Positions 53,730 to 62,221 of a stretch of 64,000 bases of DNA are shown in pieces (position 1 is the first letter of the stretch; the number at the start of each line of letters is the position of its first letter). The translations under genes and the position numbers were made by a program. Below the pieces are notes generated by a model, which was not told the origin of the DNA, searched no databases, and worked only from the letters and a program-made list of their open reading frames with translations. The DNA comes from Kribbella qitaiheensis (lineage in GTDB: Bacteria > Actinomycetota > Actinomycetes > Propionibacteriales > Kribbellaceae). The stretch is taken from positions 8,060,001-8,124,000 of the forward strand of contig NZ_CP043661.1 in assembly GCF_014217565.1 (NCBI RefSeq), written 5' to 3'.

Positions 53730-55091
53730 ATGGCCATCGACATCGAGGTGATCGAGACGTCGTCACTGGGTGACCGCAGTTACCTGGCCAGCGACGGCCA
53801 GGTAGCGGTCGTGGTCGACCCGCAACGCGATATCGACCGGATTCTCGACCTCGTCAACCGCAAGGGGGCGCGGATCACGTATGTCCTGGAAACACACATC
53901 CACAATGACTACGTGACCGGCGGCCTGGAGTTGGCCCGGGCAACTGGCGCGACGTATGTCGTGGGAGCCGGTGACGAGGTCGAGTTCGAACGGCTCGCGG
54001 TCGGCGACGGGGACGAGATCAGCACCGGCACGATCAGGCTGCGGGTTCTCCACACTCCCGGGCACACCCATCACCACATCGCCTACGCCCTTCACAGCAG
54101 CGACGGCAACGGCGAGATCCAAGCGGTGTTCACCGGCGGATCGATGCTGTTCGGCGCGACCGGCCGCACCGATCTGTTAGGCCCCGAGCACACCGACGAA
54201 CTGACCCACGCGCAGTACCACTCCGTACGGCGACTGGCCGCGGAACTGCCCGGCACCGCCGAGGTGCTGCCCACCCACGGGTTCGGCAGTTTCTGCTCCG
54301 CGACCCCGACCAGCGGCGACTCCTCGACCGTGGCCGAGCAGCACACCGCGAACCCCGCCCTCACACTGCAGGAGCAGGACTACGTCGACACGCTGCTAGC
54401 CGGCCTGGACGCCTACCCCGCCTACTACGCCCACATGGGCGTCATCAACAAACGCGGCCCGGAGCCGGTCGACCTGTCCCTGCCCGAACCAGTCGACGCC
54501 GCCGAGTTGCGTCACCGGCTGGAAGCAGGCGAATGGGTCGTCGACCTGCGCGAACGAACCGCCTTCGCCGCTGGGCACCTGGCCGGAACCCTGGCCTTCG
54601 AGCTGTCCGCCAACTTCGTCACCTACCTGGGCTGGCTCTACCAGTACGGCACCCCGCTCACCCTCATCGGTGACACCCAAGACCAGGTCGCCGACGCCCG
54701 CCGTGAACTGGTCCGGATCGGCATCGACGTACTGTCCGGCGCCGCCACCGGAGACATCACCGCCCTGGCCGGCAACCAGCCCCTACGGTCCTACCCGGTC
54801 ACCGACTTCGCCGGGCTCGCCGCCGCCCGCAAAGAACGCGCGATCCGGGTGATTGATGCCCGACGCAACGACGAACGCGCCAAGAGCAGCGTCAGCGAAT
54901 CGATCCACATCCCGCTGCACGAACTCGCCGACCGGCTCGGCGAGATCCCTGACGGAGAAGTCTGGGTGTACTGCGGCTCCGGCTATCGCGCATCCATCGC
55001 CGCCTCCGTACTCGACCGCCATGGTCACCAACTCGTCCTCGTCAACGACGCCTACGACCACGCCGAACAAGCGGGTCTGATCCAGTCGTGA
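53730..55091 (+). CDS. Persulfide dioxygenase-rhodanese fusion (CstB-like)
   Basis: This 453-residue fusion has a metallo-beta-lactamase-fold persulfide dioxygenase domain at 1-250 (THIHNDYVTGG with His56, His58 and Asp60; HTPGHTHHH; PTHGFGSFC), a first rhodanese domain without active-site Cys (LTLIGDTQDQ) and a second with Cys415 (VYCGSGYRAS). CstB-type enzymes oxidise persulfides with oxygen and release thiosulfate, detoxifying sulfide. GGAATTGAG precedes the ATG. The regulator and operators fit a sulfide-stress operon. Confidence 0.92.
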   Translation: MAIDIEVIETSSLGDRSYLASDGQVAVVVDPQRDIDRILDLVNRKGARITYVLETHIHNDYVTGGLELARATGATYVVGAGDEVEFERLAVGDGDEISTGTIRLRVLHTPGHTHHHIAYALHSSDGNGEIQAVFTGGSMLFGATGRTDLLGPEHTDELTHAQYHSVRRLAAELPGTAEVLPTHGFGSFCSATPTSGDSSTVAEQHTANPALTLQEQDYVDTLLAGLDAYPAYYAHMGVINKRGPEPVDLSLPEPVDAAELRHRLEAGEWVVDLRERTAFAAGHLAGTLAFELSANFVTYLGWLYQYGTPLTLIGDTQDQVADARRELVRIGIDVLSGAATGDITALAGNQPLRSYPVTDFAGLAAARKERAIRVIDARRNDERAKSSVSESIHIPLHELADRLGEIPDGEVWVYCGSGYRASIAASVLDRHGHQLVLVNDAYDHAEQAGLIQS

Positions 55092-55412
55092 AGCCCCACA
55101 GCGGGCAACGACGGGACACGGCGTGATCGTTGCGTCGGGCTCGGCGCCGTCATCGGAGCCCTGCTCGGGCTCTCCTCGGCCACCGCCGTGCTCCCGCGGA
55201 TCCGTCGACGCGGTCTGATCGCCTGGCGTATCGCAGATGTGTTTGGAGCCGCAGGAACCGTGACAGCGTTCGCAGGCACGGCCGTGAATGAGGTTCTTCC
55301 CGAGAACCTCGTACTGCTCGGATTCGCCGCCCTGATGATCGCCGCGGCAGTCCAGATACTCCGCGGCTCAGGCACCACCGGCGGATGCTGCGCCCTGCCC
55401 GGCGGCGGGTGA
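55092..55412 (+). pseudogene. TauE/SafE-type sulfite/sulfur exporter, truncated
   Basis: Immediately after the dioxygenase stop the same frame remains open without a good start and encodes membrane segments typical of TauE/SafE: LGAVIGALLGLSSATAVL, then DVFGAAGTVTAFAGTAVNEV and LVLLGFAALMIAAAVQIL. Several helices between and after these pieces are missing, and it ends in GCCALPGGG. A TauE gene is a usual partner of CstR/CstB, so this is probably the deleted remnant of the operon's sulfur-anion exporter. A short protein from GTG 55188 is conceivable but unlikely to work. Confidence 0.7.
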
Positions 55413-55544
55413 CCTGGCGCAGCTGCCTACCCAAGGCATCGTGGAGGTGCCACGTCGACCTGCTCGCACTGTCCGTCAGCCCCACAACCCTGTCGCCGAA
55501 ATGCCGTTCCGGAGGATTACCCGCGGGAACGGCATCTTGTCGGA

Positions 55545-56802
55545 TCAGCCCAAGGTCTTCTGCAGCGCCTGGACTGCCTGCTTCTCGGTGGTCGGGTTCT
55601 TGGTTTTGCGGACTGAGGTGAACAGCGCGTCGTTCTGGCTGTCGATGAAGTCCCAGGCCTTTCCGTCGAGGGGCTTGAGGGTGTCTTCGTCGTCGTCCCA
55701 GGCCTTTTCGTAGGCGTCGACGGCGTTGTTCAGTCCGGTCTGGTCGCTCTTGACGAGGTCTGCGTCCATGCTGTTGACCAAGGTGCGGAACCGGGCCACA
55801 TCGGCTGCGGGGAAGTGTGAGATCGCCTGCTCCGAGGTGAGGTGGAGGTTCGCCGCTGCCGGGTTCGGGCCCTCGCCCTCGGCGGCCCGCGTTCGTGTGC
55901 GGCTGTGCGTTTGCCCAGGTCAGGAGGATGCCGGTGGCAACGGCTGCGGCTGCCATCACGCCGAGGAGGGGCCACTCGCGGCGCGGCTGGTGATACTTGG
56001 CCGATCGTACGTCGCGCTGGTGTCCTTCGATGACGTCGGTCTTGGTGAGGGTGAGGTAGACGACGGTTGCCAGGATCGCGCTCAGGAAGATGAGGCTGGT
56101 GACCAGGGTTCCGAGGCCCAGGCCCTGGTCGGGGACCTTGGGGGACGCCAGCCAGTCGCCGAGGTTCGCGCCGAGCGGACGGGTGAGGATGTACGCCAGC
56201 CAGAAGGCCAGGACCGGGTTCGCGCCCAGACGCCAGCAGGCGACGATGATCGCGATCAGGGCCAGCGGCAACAGAACTGACACGCCCGGACTCCAGCCGG
56301 TCAGCTCGAGAGTCCAGTCGCCGGCCGCGGTTCCGAGGGCGAAGGTGACGAGGACGGCCAGCCAGTAGAAGCCCTCGCGCGGCCGGCTGACGATGCTGTG
56401 GATCGAGAGTGTGCGTTCACGGGCCCACCAGATGCCGAACACGACGACAAGAGCCACCGTGAAGACGGCTGTACTGATCCACAACGGCACGCCGAGTTGG
56501 TCGGTGAGGATGTCGGTGTAGAGCGTGCCGGTGACGCTGACGACCACGACGGTGAGCCAGTAGGCGGCCGGCTTGTATCGGGTCGTGCTCACCTGCCAGC
56601 CGAGGACTACGGCGAACACCACGGTGAAGATGATCGCGGTGGCAACAAGGCCAACGCCCAGCTGCATGTTGATCCAGTCGGCGAAGCTCTCACCGACGGT
56701 GGTGCACAGGATCTTGATGAGCCAGAACCAGACAGTGACCTCGGGCACCTTGTTGAGCAGCGCCCGGGATGTTGCCGTGCGGGTCGCGGTATTGGTTGTC
56801 AT
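55545..56802 (-). pseudogene. COG4705/DUF347 membrane protein with one-base insertion
   Basis: The N-terminal 300 residues have about ten helices with the DUF347-type repeat (KVPEVTVWFWLIKILCTTVG, repeated later in diverged form). At AQPHTNAG the frame breaks; removing one C from the plus-strand run CCC at 55886-55888 joins AEGEGPNPAAANLHLTSEQA and the soluble C-terminal domain (RFRTLVNSMDADLVKSDQTG to VQALQKTLG). The restored length is about 418 residues. COG4705 proteins are uncharacterised and often linked to two-component systems, as here. The lesion matches the GGCC to GGCCC pattern. ATG 56802 is used. Confidence 0.82.
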
Positions 56803-56850
56803 GCGGGCCACCCTTGCCTGAAGCACCTGCACGCAACCTGACTGCCGTCG

Positions 56851-58107
56851 TCAGGCCCGCGGGAAGCGCACCTCGACGTGTCCGCGGCCGTCGGCCACCG
56901 CCCGTACGCCGAGACCGGTGGCGGTCGCGATCCGGCGGACCACGGCGAGGCCGAGTCCATGTCCGTCCGTGCCGCTGTGACCTGGTGCGAAGATCCGTTC
57001 GAGCTCGTCCGGCCGGAAGCCCGGTCCGTCGTCGAGAACATGGACGACGACGCTGTTGCCGACAGCATCTACTTGGAGGGAGACAGTCGCTGTCGCGTGC
57101 CGGGCCGCGTTGTCGAGCAGGGGCGCCAGGACGGCAGCCACCACGTCGGCGGGCACAGCCACCTCGAGATCACCCGCGGCATCGATCTGTACCTCGCGGC
57201 CCTCGGAAACCTGTCGCAGGACCACCGACAGCCGACACGTTGCCTCCCCGCGGATCCGGGACCGGGCGGCGTCGAGGATGGCGTTCACCGCATTGCTGAG
57301 CCGGTCCGCCTCGGCCAGGACCACCTGCGGGTCGACCTGGGTTCCCGAGAGCTCGGCCAATTGGGCATCGCCGCGCAGTACGGTGATCGGTGTCCGCAGT
57401 TCATGCGCGATCTCGTCGGTCAGTCGCCGCTCGTCGGCGATGGTGGCTGAGACCCGGTCGAGAAGCCGATCGAAGGTCTGGGCCAACTCGCCGAACTCGT
57501 CGCGACTGGTCTCGAGGCCGAAGCGGCGGCCAGGGTCGTGGTCGCCCCATTCGTCGGCGAGCGCGGACATCCGATGAACGACGCGCAACGCCCGGCTGAC
57601 GCCGAGGTACGCGACGAAGCCCGCGAGTACGACGGCGAGAGCGCCGAGGACGAGTGACGCGATCAGGCTGCGCTGCTCGGAGTTCTCGTACGGCGTGAGG
57701 TCCACCGTCACGACGACGGTGACCTGACGCCCCTGCGCGGGCAGCGGTGCGGCGTACAGCAGGTAGCGGCCCGTCGTCAGGTATTCCTCCTTGTCGCTCC
57801 TGCCCAGTTGATCGACGACTCCGGCGACGGCCGAGCGCGGGGCTCCGTCGATGAGACGACCGTCGGCGTACACCCAGGCGACGGTGTCGAACGCGTCGCC
57901 GGCGCCCTCGACCAGCCGTACACCGCCGTTCAGAACTTGAACGGTCGCTGCAACAGCATCGGCCCGTGTGCGCGCCAGGGTTCGGGTGTCCGCGTCCGTC
58001 GCCCGGCTGAGCAGAACATGGCTGAGCACCACGAGTACGGCGACGACCAGCGTCGCGGTCAGGACCGCGAGCGAGACGATCCGCGCCCGGAAGCCGGTCA
58101 ATCCCAT
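56851..58107 (-). CDS. Sensor histidine kinase A (HAMP)
   Basis: The 418-residue kinase has helix 1 (VSLAVLTATLVVAVLVVLSH), an extracytoplasmic sensor, helix 2 (LIASLVLGALAVVLAGFVAY), HAMP, HisKA with His235 (DEIAHELRTPIT) and HATPase (DDGPGFRPDE, GHGLGLAVV). It overlaps the response regulator by 10 bp and lies 48 nt upstream of the membrane protein gene. All catalytic boxes are intact. Confidence 0.93.
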   Translation of the reverse strand: MGLTGFRARIVSLAVLTATLVVAVLVVLSHVLLSRATDADTRTLARTRADAVAATVQVLNGGVRLVEGAGDAFDTVAWVYADGRLIDGAPRSAVAGVVDQLGRSDKEEYLTTGRYLLYAAPLPAQGRQVTVVVTVDLTPYENSEQRSLIASLVLGALAVVLAGFVAYLGVSRALRVVHRMSALADEWGDHDPGRRFGLETSRDEFGELAQTFDRLLDRVSATIADERRLTDEIAHELRTPITVLRGDAQLAELSGTQVDPQVVLAEADRLSNAVNAILDAARSRIRGEATCRLSVVLRQVSEGREVQIDAAGDLEVAVPADVVAAVLAPLLDNAARHATATVSLQVDAVGNSVVVHVLDDGPGFRPDELERIFAPGHSGTDGHGLGLAVVRRIATATGLGVRAVADGRGHVEVRFPRA

Positions 58108-58751
58108 CGGTAGCCGACACCGCGCACTGTCGCGACCCGGCCGCCGACGCCAAGCCGTTCGAGCTTCACGCGAAGTCGCCGCAGGTAGGAATCCAGGGTG
58201 TTCTCGCTGACGTGGGCTCCGTGCGGCCAGCCGGCAGCGACGAGGGCGTGCCGGCGTACGACCTCACCGGGGACGGAGATCAGCCGGCCGAGCAGCCGGA
58301 ACTCGGTCGGCGTCAGCGCCTCGCCACTGTCGCCCCTGCGAACTTCGTGGCTGGTCGGGTCGAGCACCACTTCGTCGGCGGCCACGGCAACCGTGGTCCG
58401 GCGCAGCAGTGCGCGGATCCGGACCAGCAACTCCGGGATGTCGAAGGGCTTGGTGAGATAGTCGTCGGCTCCAGCTTCGAAGCCGCTGACCTTGTGGTGC
58501 ATCCCGCCCAGCGCGGTGAGCATCAGCACCGGCGCGTCCACGCCATGCGCACGCAATGCCAGGCAGACGTCGCGGCCGTCGGCGTCGGGTAAGCCGATGT
58601 CGAGGATCACGACCTGGGGGAGCGGGTCGAGCTGAGCGAGCAACTCGGAGCCTTTCGCGGTGGCAACAACTGAGTGTCCGTCACCTTCCAGGGCTCGCTG
58701 CAGCAATCCGCGCAGTGCGCGGTCGTCCTCACAGACTGCAACCCTGGCCAT
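58098..58751 (-). CDS. OmpR-type response regulator between two kinases
   Basis: The 217-residue regulator has Glu8-Asp9-Asp10, phospho-acceptor Asp51 (VVILDIGLPDADG), Lys in YLTKPFDI and a winged-helix output (ATVRGVGYRWD). It begins 30 nt after a frameshifted kinase gene and overlaps kinase A. It is the only regulator in the group, so both kinases may converge on it. Confidence 0.94.
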   Translation of the reverse strand: MARVAVCEDDRALRGLLQRALEGDGHSVVATAKGSELLAQLDPLPQVVILDIGLPDADGRDVCLALRAHGVDAPVLMLTALGGMHHKVSGFEAGADDYLTKPFDIPELLVRIRALLRRTTVAVAADEVVLDPTSHEVRRGDSGEALTPTEFRLLGRLISVPGEVVRRHALVAAGWPHGAHVSENTLDSYLRRLRVKLERLGVGGRVATVRGVGYRWD

Positions 58752-58781
58752 AGCGAGAACCGTACTGGTCAGCAGTCCTGG

Positions 58782-60084
58782 TCAGGCTTTCCGGGCGTCG
58801 GTCGATGGGAGGAGCAGGCTGAAGACCGTCGGTTCGGTGTTGGTGAGGTTGAGGCGGCCGCCGTGCGATTCGGCCAGGTCGCGGGCCAGGGCCGAGGCCG
58901 ACGCCGGATCCTGCTTGCCCGCTGACGCCGCGACGGAACAGGTCGGTCCCGTCGCCTGCGATCGTTCCCTCGTCGGAGACTTCGATGGACACCGCACCGA
59001 GCACGTCCCGGGCTGCGACCAGGACTGTGCCGTGGCCGTGGGTCCTGGCGTTGTCGATGAGGACGTCGAGGATCTGCTGGCAGGCGTTGAGCGGGACGCC
59101 GACCGAGGCCATGTAGGCATCGTGAATCAGGAAGTCGACTCGGCGGCCGTCGCGGGCGAGCGAACCATGCCAGCGTTGGCGCGAACTGTCGACGAGGTCG
59201 TCAACAGTGCCGAACTGCTCGGACGCAGGTGCCTGGGTGGTCAATCGGGACAAGGCCAGTACCTGCTCGATGGTGAGCTGTAGCTCTTCAGTTCGGTGCA
59301 AGGCCTCCTCGAGCGACTGACGGGCATCGGCATGGCGATCCTGGAGTGCTGTCTCCAAGCCGAGGCGTAGTCCCGCCAGTGGGGTTCGCAGTTGGTGCGA
59401 AGCGTCCGTGCCGAAGTGGCGTGCGTGGTCGAGCACTGTGGACAACCGGGTCACCATCGCGTTCTGGGCAGCCGAAGCCGCATCGATCTCGGGGATGCCG
59501 CTGGCGGCCGCGCGGGCGGTGAGATCGCCCCCGGCGACTGAGCGGGCCACGTCGGCCAGCGACTCGAGCGGCCTGGTCAATCGCCTCGCCTGTCGAACCC
59601 CGACGGCCAGGCCGACAAGCAGGGCGACCATGGCCAAGGCCGCGACCCCTAGCCAGGCGAGAAGGACGCGGGTCCAGATGGCGCTGACCGGAGATGCCGA
59701 ACGCACCACGCCGATGACCTGCTCCGCGGCGACGACCGGTACTGCGATCACGAGGTCACCACCGGTGCGCCCCTGGCTCACCTTGCCACTCAGGGCTGAG
59801 CGAGTGATGTCGTCGATCGCCGTTGGGCCGGCACCGGCACGGAGTTGCCTGTCGGTGTCGTAGACAGCCAGCTGTCCGTCGGTCGGCGAGGCGGGGAGCT
59901 CCACGGGGTCGCCCGCGGTGAAGTCCGGCCCGACCTGGATCGCCGCGGCCAGAGCCGCGCGTTCGAGCTCGGTCGCCTCGTCGCTGAAGAAGGAGATCCG
60001 GATCCCGATCGCGAACGGGACGGCGAGCAGCAGCAGGGAAACGATCACAGCGGTCAGCGCCACTCTGCTGACCCGCTGTCTCAT
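58782..60084 (-). pseudogene. Sensor histidine kinase B with one-base insertion in the ATPase domain
   Basis: The kinase has two membrane helices (about 8-28 and 142-166), HAMP, HisKA with His230 (DASHQLRTPLAGL) and a diverged HATPase domain. At the G2 box the frame is broken; removing one base of GGG (plus strand 58889-58891) gives GVGLGLARDLAESHGGRLN and the natural end LLLPSTDARKA. The restored protein is about 433 residues. As read, the C-terminal 35 or so residues of the ATP lid are lost and kinase activity would be impaired. The lesion is again GGCC to GGCCC on the coding strand. Confidence 0.85.
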
Positions 60085-60216
60085 CTGGCCATCATCGCGC
60101 CTCGCGGCCGACTTCGGTCAGAACTTTTGCCGTCCTCTAACCATGACGTGGGCAACCGCTAACCCGGAACTTTCTAGCGTCGAAGGCATCCGACGTCCGT
60201 GACCAGGAGAGTGTCC

Positions 60217-60888
60217 ATGAAGCTATGGCGTCAATTCGCGCTACCCCTCACTGTGGTGGCTCTGACCGCCGCGGGCTGCAGCGGTGGTGGCGGGTCGGGG
60301 GGCTCGGCCCCCTCGAGCACGGCCACCACGCCGAGCAGTCTGCCTAGTACTACGTCGACCCCGTCGGCCGGCCCCGAGAAGCCGTCCGTGACGCCGCCAG
60401 GCCCCGCAGCCACCGAGTCGAATCCGCCAGGTGACATTCCGGACAATCAGGCTTTCGTGACCTTCCGACCCGCGACCGGTGGGTTCTCGGTCAAGGTTCC
60501 GGAAGGCTGGGCCCGCAGTATTGCGGGCCCTGCCACCGCCTTCACCGACAAGCTGAACCGGATCCAGGTGCAAGCCACCGCCACGTCGGCCCCGCTGACC
60601 GCTCAGACCGTACCGAGCCGGTTGGTGCCGCAATTGCAGCGGCAAGTACCCCGGTTCGCGATGGGCAAGGTGAGCGAGGTCTCCCGCGCCGCCGGCCAAG
60701 CCGTCCTCGTGACCTACCAAGGCGATTCCAGCCAGGACCCTGTCACCGGCAAGGTCGTGCGGGACGCGTTCGAGCTCTACCTGTTCCACCAAGGCAATCG
60801 GGAACTCGCGCTGACCCTGTCCGGACCGACGAACGCCGACAACGTGGATCCCTGGAAGATCGTGTCCGACTCGGTGAGGTGGCAGTGA
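60217..60888 (+). CDS. Lipoprotein associated with ABC exporter
   Basis: This 223-residue lipoprotein has signal FALPLTVVALTAAGC with lipid-anchor Cys21, a Gly/Ser/Thr/Pro linker (about 22-75) and a compact globular domain (FRPATGGFSVKVPEGWARSI) of the PsbP/LpqN-like type seen in actinobacterial surface lipoproteins. ATG 60217 follows AGGAG at 7 nt; GTG 60199 is less likely. Its stop overlaps the ATPase start (GTGA), so it is probably the extracytoplasmic partner of the transporter. Confidence 0.8.
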   Translation: MKLWRQFALPLTVVALTAAGCSGGGGSGGSAPSSTATTPSSLPSTTSTPSAGPEKPSVTPPGPAATESNPPGDIPDNQAFVTFRPATGGFSVKVPEGWARSIAGPATAFTDKLNRIQVQATATSAPLTAQTVPSRLVPQLQRQVPRFAMGKVSEVSRAAGQAVLVTYQGDSSQDPVTGKVVRDAFELYLFHQGNRELALTLSGPTNADNVDPWKIVSDSVRWQ

Positions 60889-61553
60889 TCTCCACCGAAG
60901 TGTTGCGGTGCGACGACCTTTACCGCTTCTTCCGTGCCGGTGACGAAGAGACGCTCGCACTGCGGGGAGTGAGCCTTCGGGTCGGCCGGGGCGAGACGGT
61001 TGCGGTGGCCGGCCCGTCCGGTTCGGGGAAGTCCACCTTGCTGAGCTGTCTGGCCGGATTGGATGAGCCGGCCGGGGGAGCGGTCACGATCGGCGGCGAG
61101 CAGATCAGCCACCGGCCCGAGAGCCGGCGGGCCCGGATCCGTAGCCGGCGGCTCGGCATCCTCCTCCAGTCGGGCAATCTGCTGGCTCACCTGAATGTTC
61201 GTGACAACATCCGGCTGGCTCAGGCTGCGGCCGGCCGCCCCTCCGAGCAAGCACCGGAGGAACTGCTTGACCAAGTCGGTCTGTCGGGCCGCGCTCGGGC
61301 GGTGGCGACGGAGCTGTCCGGCGGCGAGCTGGCCCGAGCTGGACTGGCGGTTGCTCTGAGCAACAAACCCGACGTGTTGCTGGCAGACGAACCGACCGGT
61401 GAACTCGACGGCGCGACCGAGCAGATCGTCCTGGACCTGATCCGCACCCGGGCGGAATTCGGCCAAGGGGTCCTGGTCGTCACCCACAGCGCGGTCGTGA
61501 TGCGGATCGCCGATCGGGTGATCCGGTTGCAGGACGGAAGGATCGTGGGATGA
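60885..61553 (+). CDS. ABC transporter ATPase 1 (LolD-like), variant signature
   Basis: The 222-residue ATPase has Walker A GPSGSGKST, Walker B LLADEPTGELDG and His-loop VVTHS. The signature reads LSGGELARAGLAVAL: the usual LSGGQ Gln is Glu and the following Arg-containing segment is altered, which may reduce activity or favour a degenerate site in a heterodimer with ATPase 2. GTG 60885 overlaps the lipoprotein stop; GTG 60879 is an alternative. Confidence 0.9.
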   Translation: MISTEVLRCDDLYRFFRAGDEETLALRGVSLRVGRGETVAVAGPSGSGKSTLLSCLAGLDEPAGGAVTIGGEQISHRPESRRARIRSRRLGILLQSGNLLAHLNVRDNIRLAQAAAGRPSEQAPEELLDQVGLSGRARAVATELSGGELARAGLAVALSNKPDVLLADEPTGELDGATEQIVLDLIRTRAEFGQGVLVVTHSAVVMRIADRVIRLQDGRIVG

Positions 61554-62221
61554 GTCTGGTGCGGTGCGTCGACGTGGCCCGGACCTTCGGGCAAGGAGAT
61601 CGGGCCGTCGTCGCGGTCCATGGCTGCAGTTGCGAGGTCGCTGCGAGCGCACGGATCGCCATCACGGGTTCGTCGGGGTCGGGGAAGTCGACGCTGTTGC
61701 ATCTGCTCGCCGGTCTCGAGGTACCGACGAGCGGGACTGTGAGCTGGCCCGAATTCGGTACGAGCCTGGCGGAGCGGGGACGCGACATCGCCGTGGTGTT
61801 CCAGGGGCCAAGCCTGTTGCCTGCGCTCGACGTACTCGAGAACGCCATGATGGCTGCGGTGTTGACCGGCATCGACGAAGCGGAGGCCGTCGTACGGGGT
61901 CTGGCGGCGTTGCAGGCTGTCGGCATATCGGACCTGTCGAATCAGTTGCCTGAGACGTTGTCGGGAGGACAGGCCCAGCGGGTGGCGGTAGCCAGAGCGC
62001 TCACCTCACGGCCAAGGTTGCTGTTGGCGGATGAGCCGACCGGCCAGTTGGACGGGGTGACCGGCCGGCACGTGATGGATGTGCTGCTCGCAGCCGCTGA
62101 TGAGCTCGGCGCGGCTCTGGTCGTCAGCACACACGATCCTGCGATCGCTGCTCGGCTGGCCGAGCAGTGGGAGATGCGCGACGGCCGGCTATTCGTTCCT
62201 GTCCGTGGGGGTGCCGCGTGA
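61550..62221 (+). CDS. ABC transporter ATPase 2 (LolD-like)
   Basis: The 223-residue ATPase has Walker A GSSGSGKST, canonical signature LSGGQAQR, Walker B LLADEPTGQLDG and switch His in STHD. It overlaps both neighbours by 4 bp. Two adjacent distinct ATPases with one permease suggest a heterodimeric motor for the FtsX-like permease downstream. Confidence 0.92.
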   Translation: MSLVRCVDVARTFGQGDRAVVAVHGCSCEVAASARIAITGSSGSGKSTLLHLLAGLEVPTSGTVSWPEFGTSLAERGRDIAVVFQGPSLLPALDVLENAMMAAVLTGIDEAEAVVRGLAALQAVGISDLSNQLPETLSGGQAQRVAVARALTSRPRLLLADEPTGQLDGVTGRHVMDVLLAAADELGAALVVSTHDPAIAARLAEQWEMRDGRLFVPVRGGAA

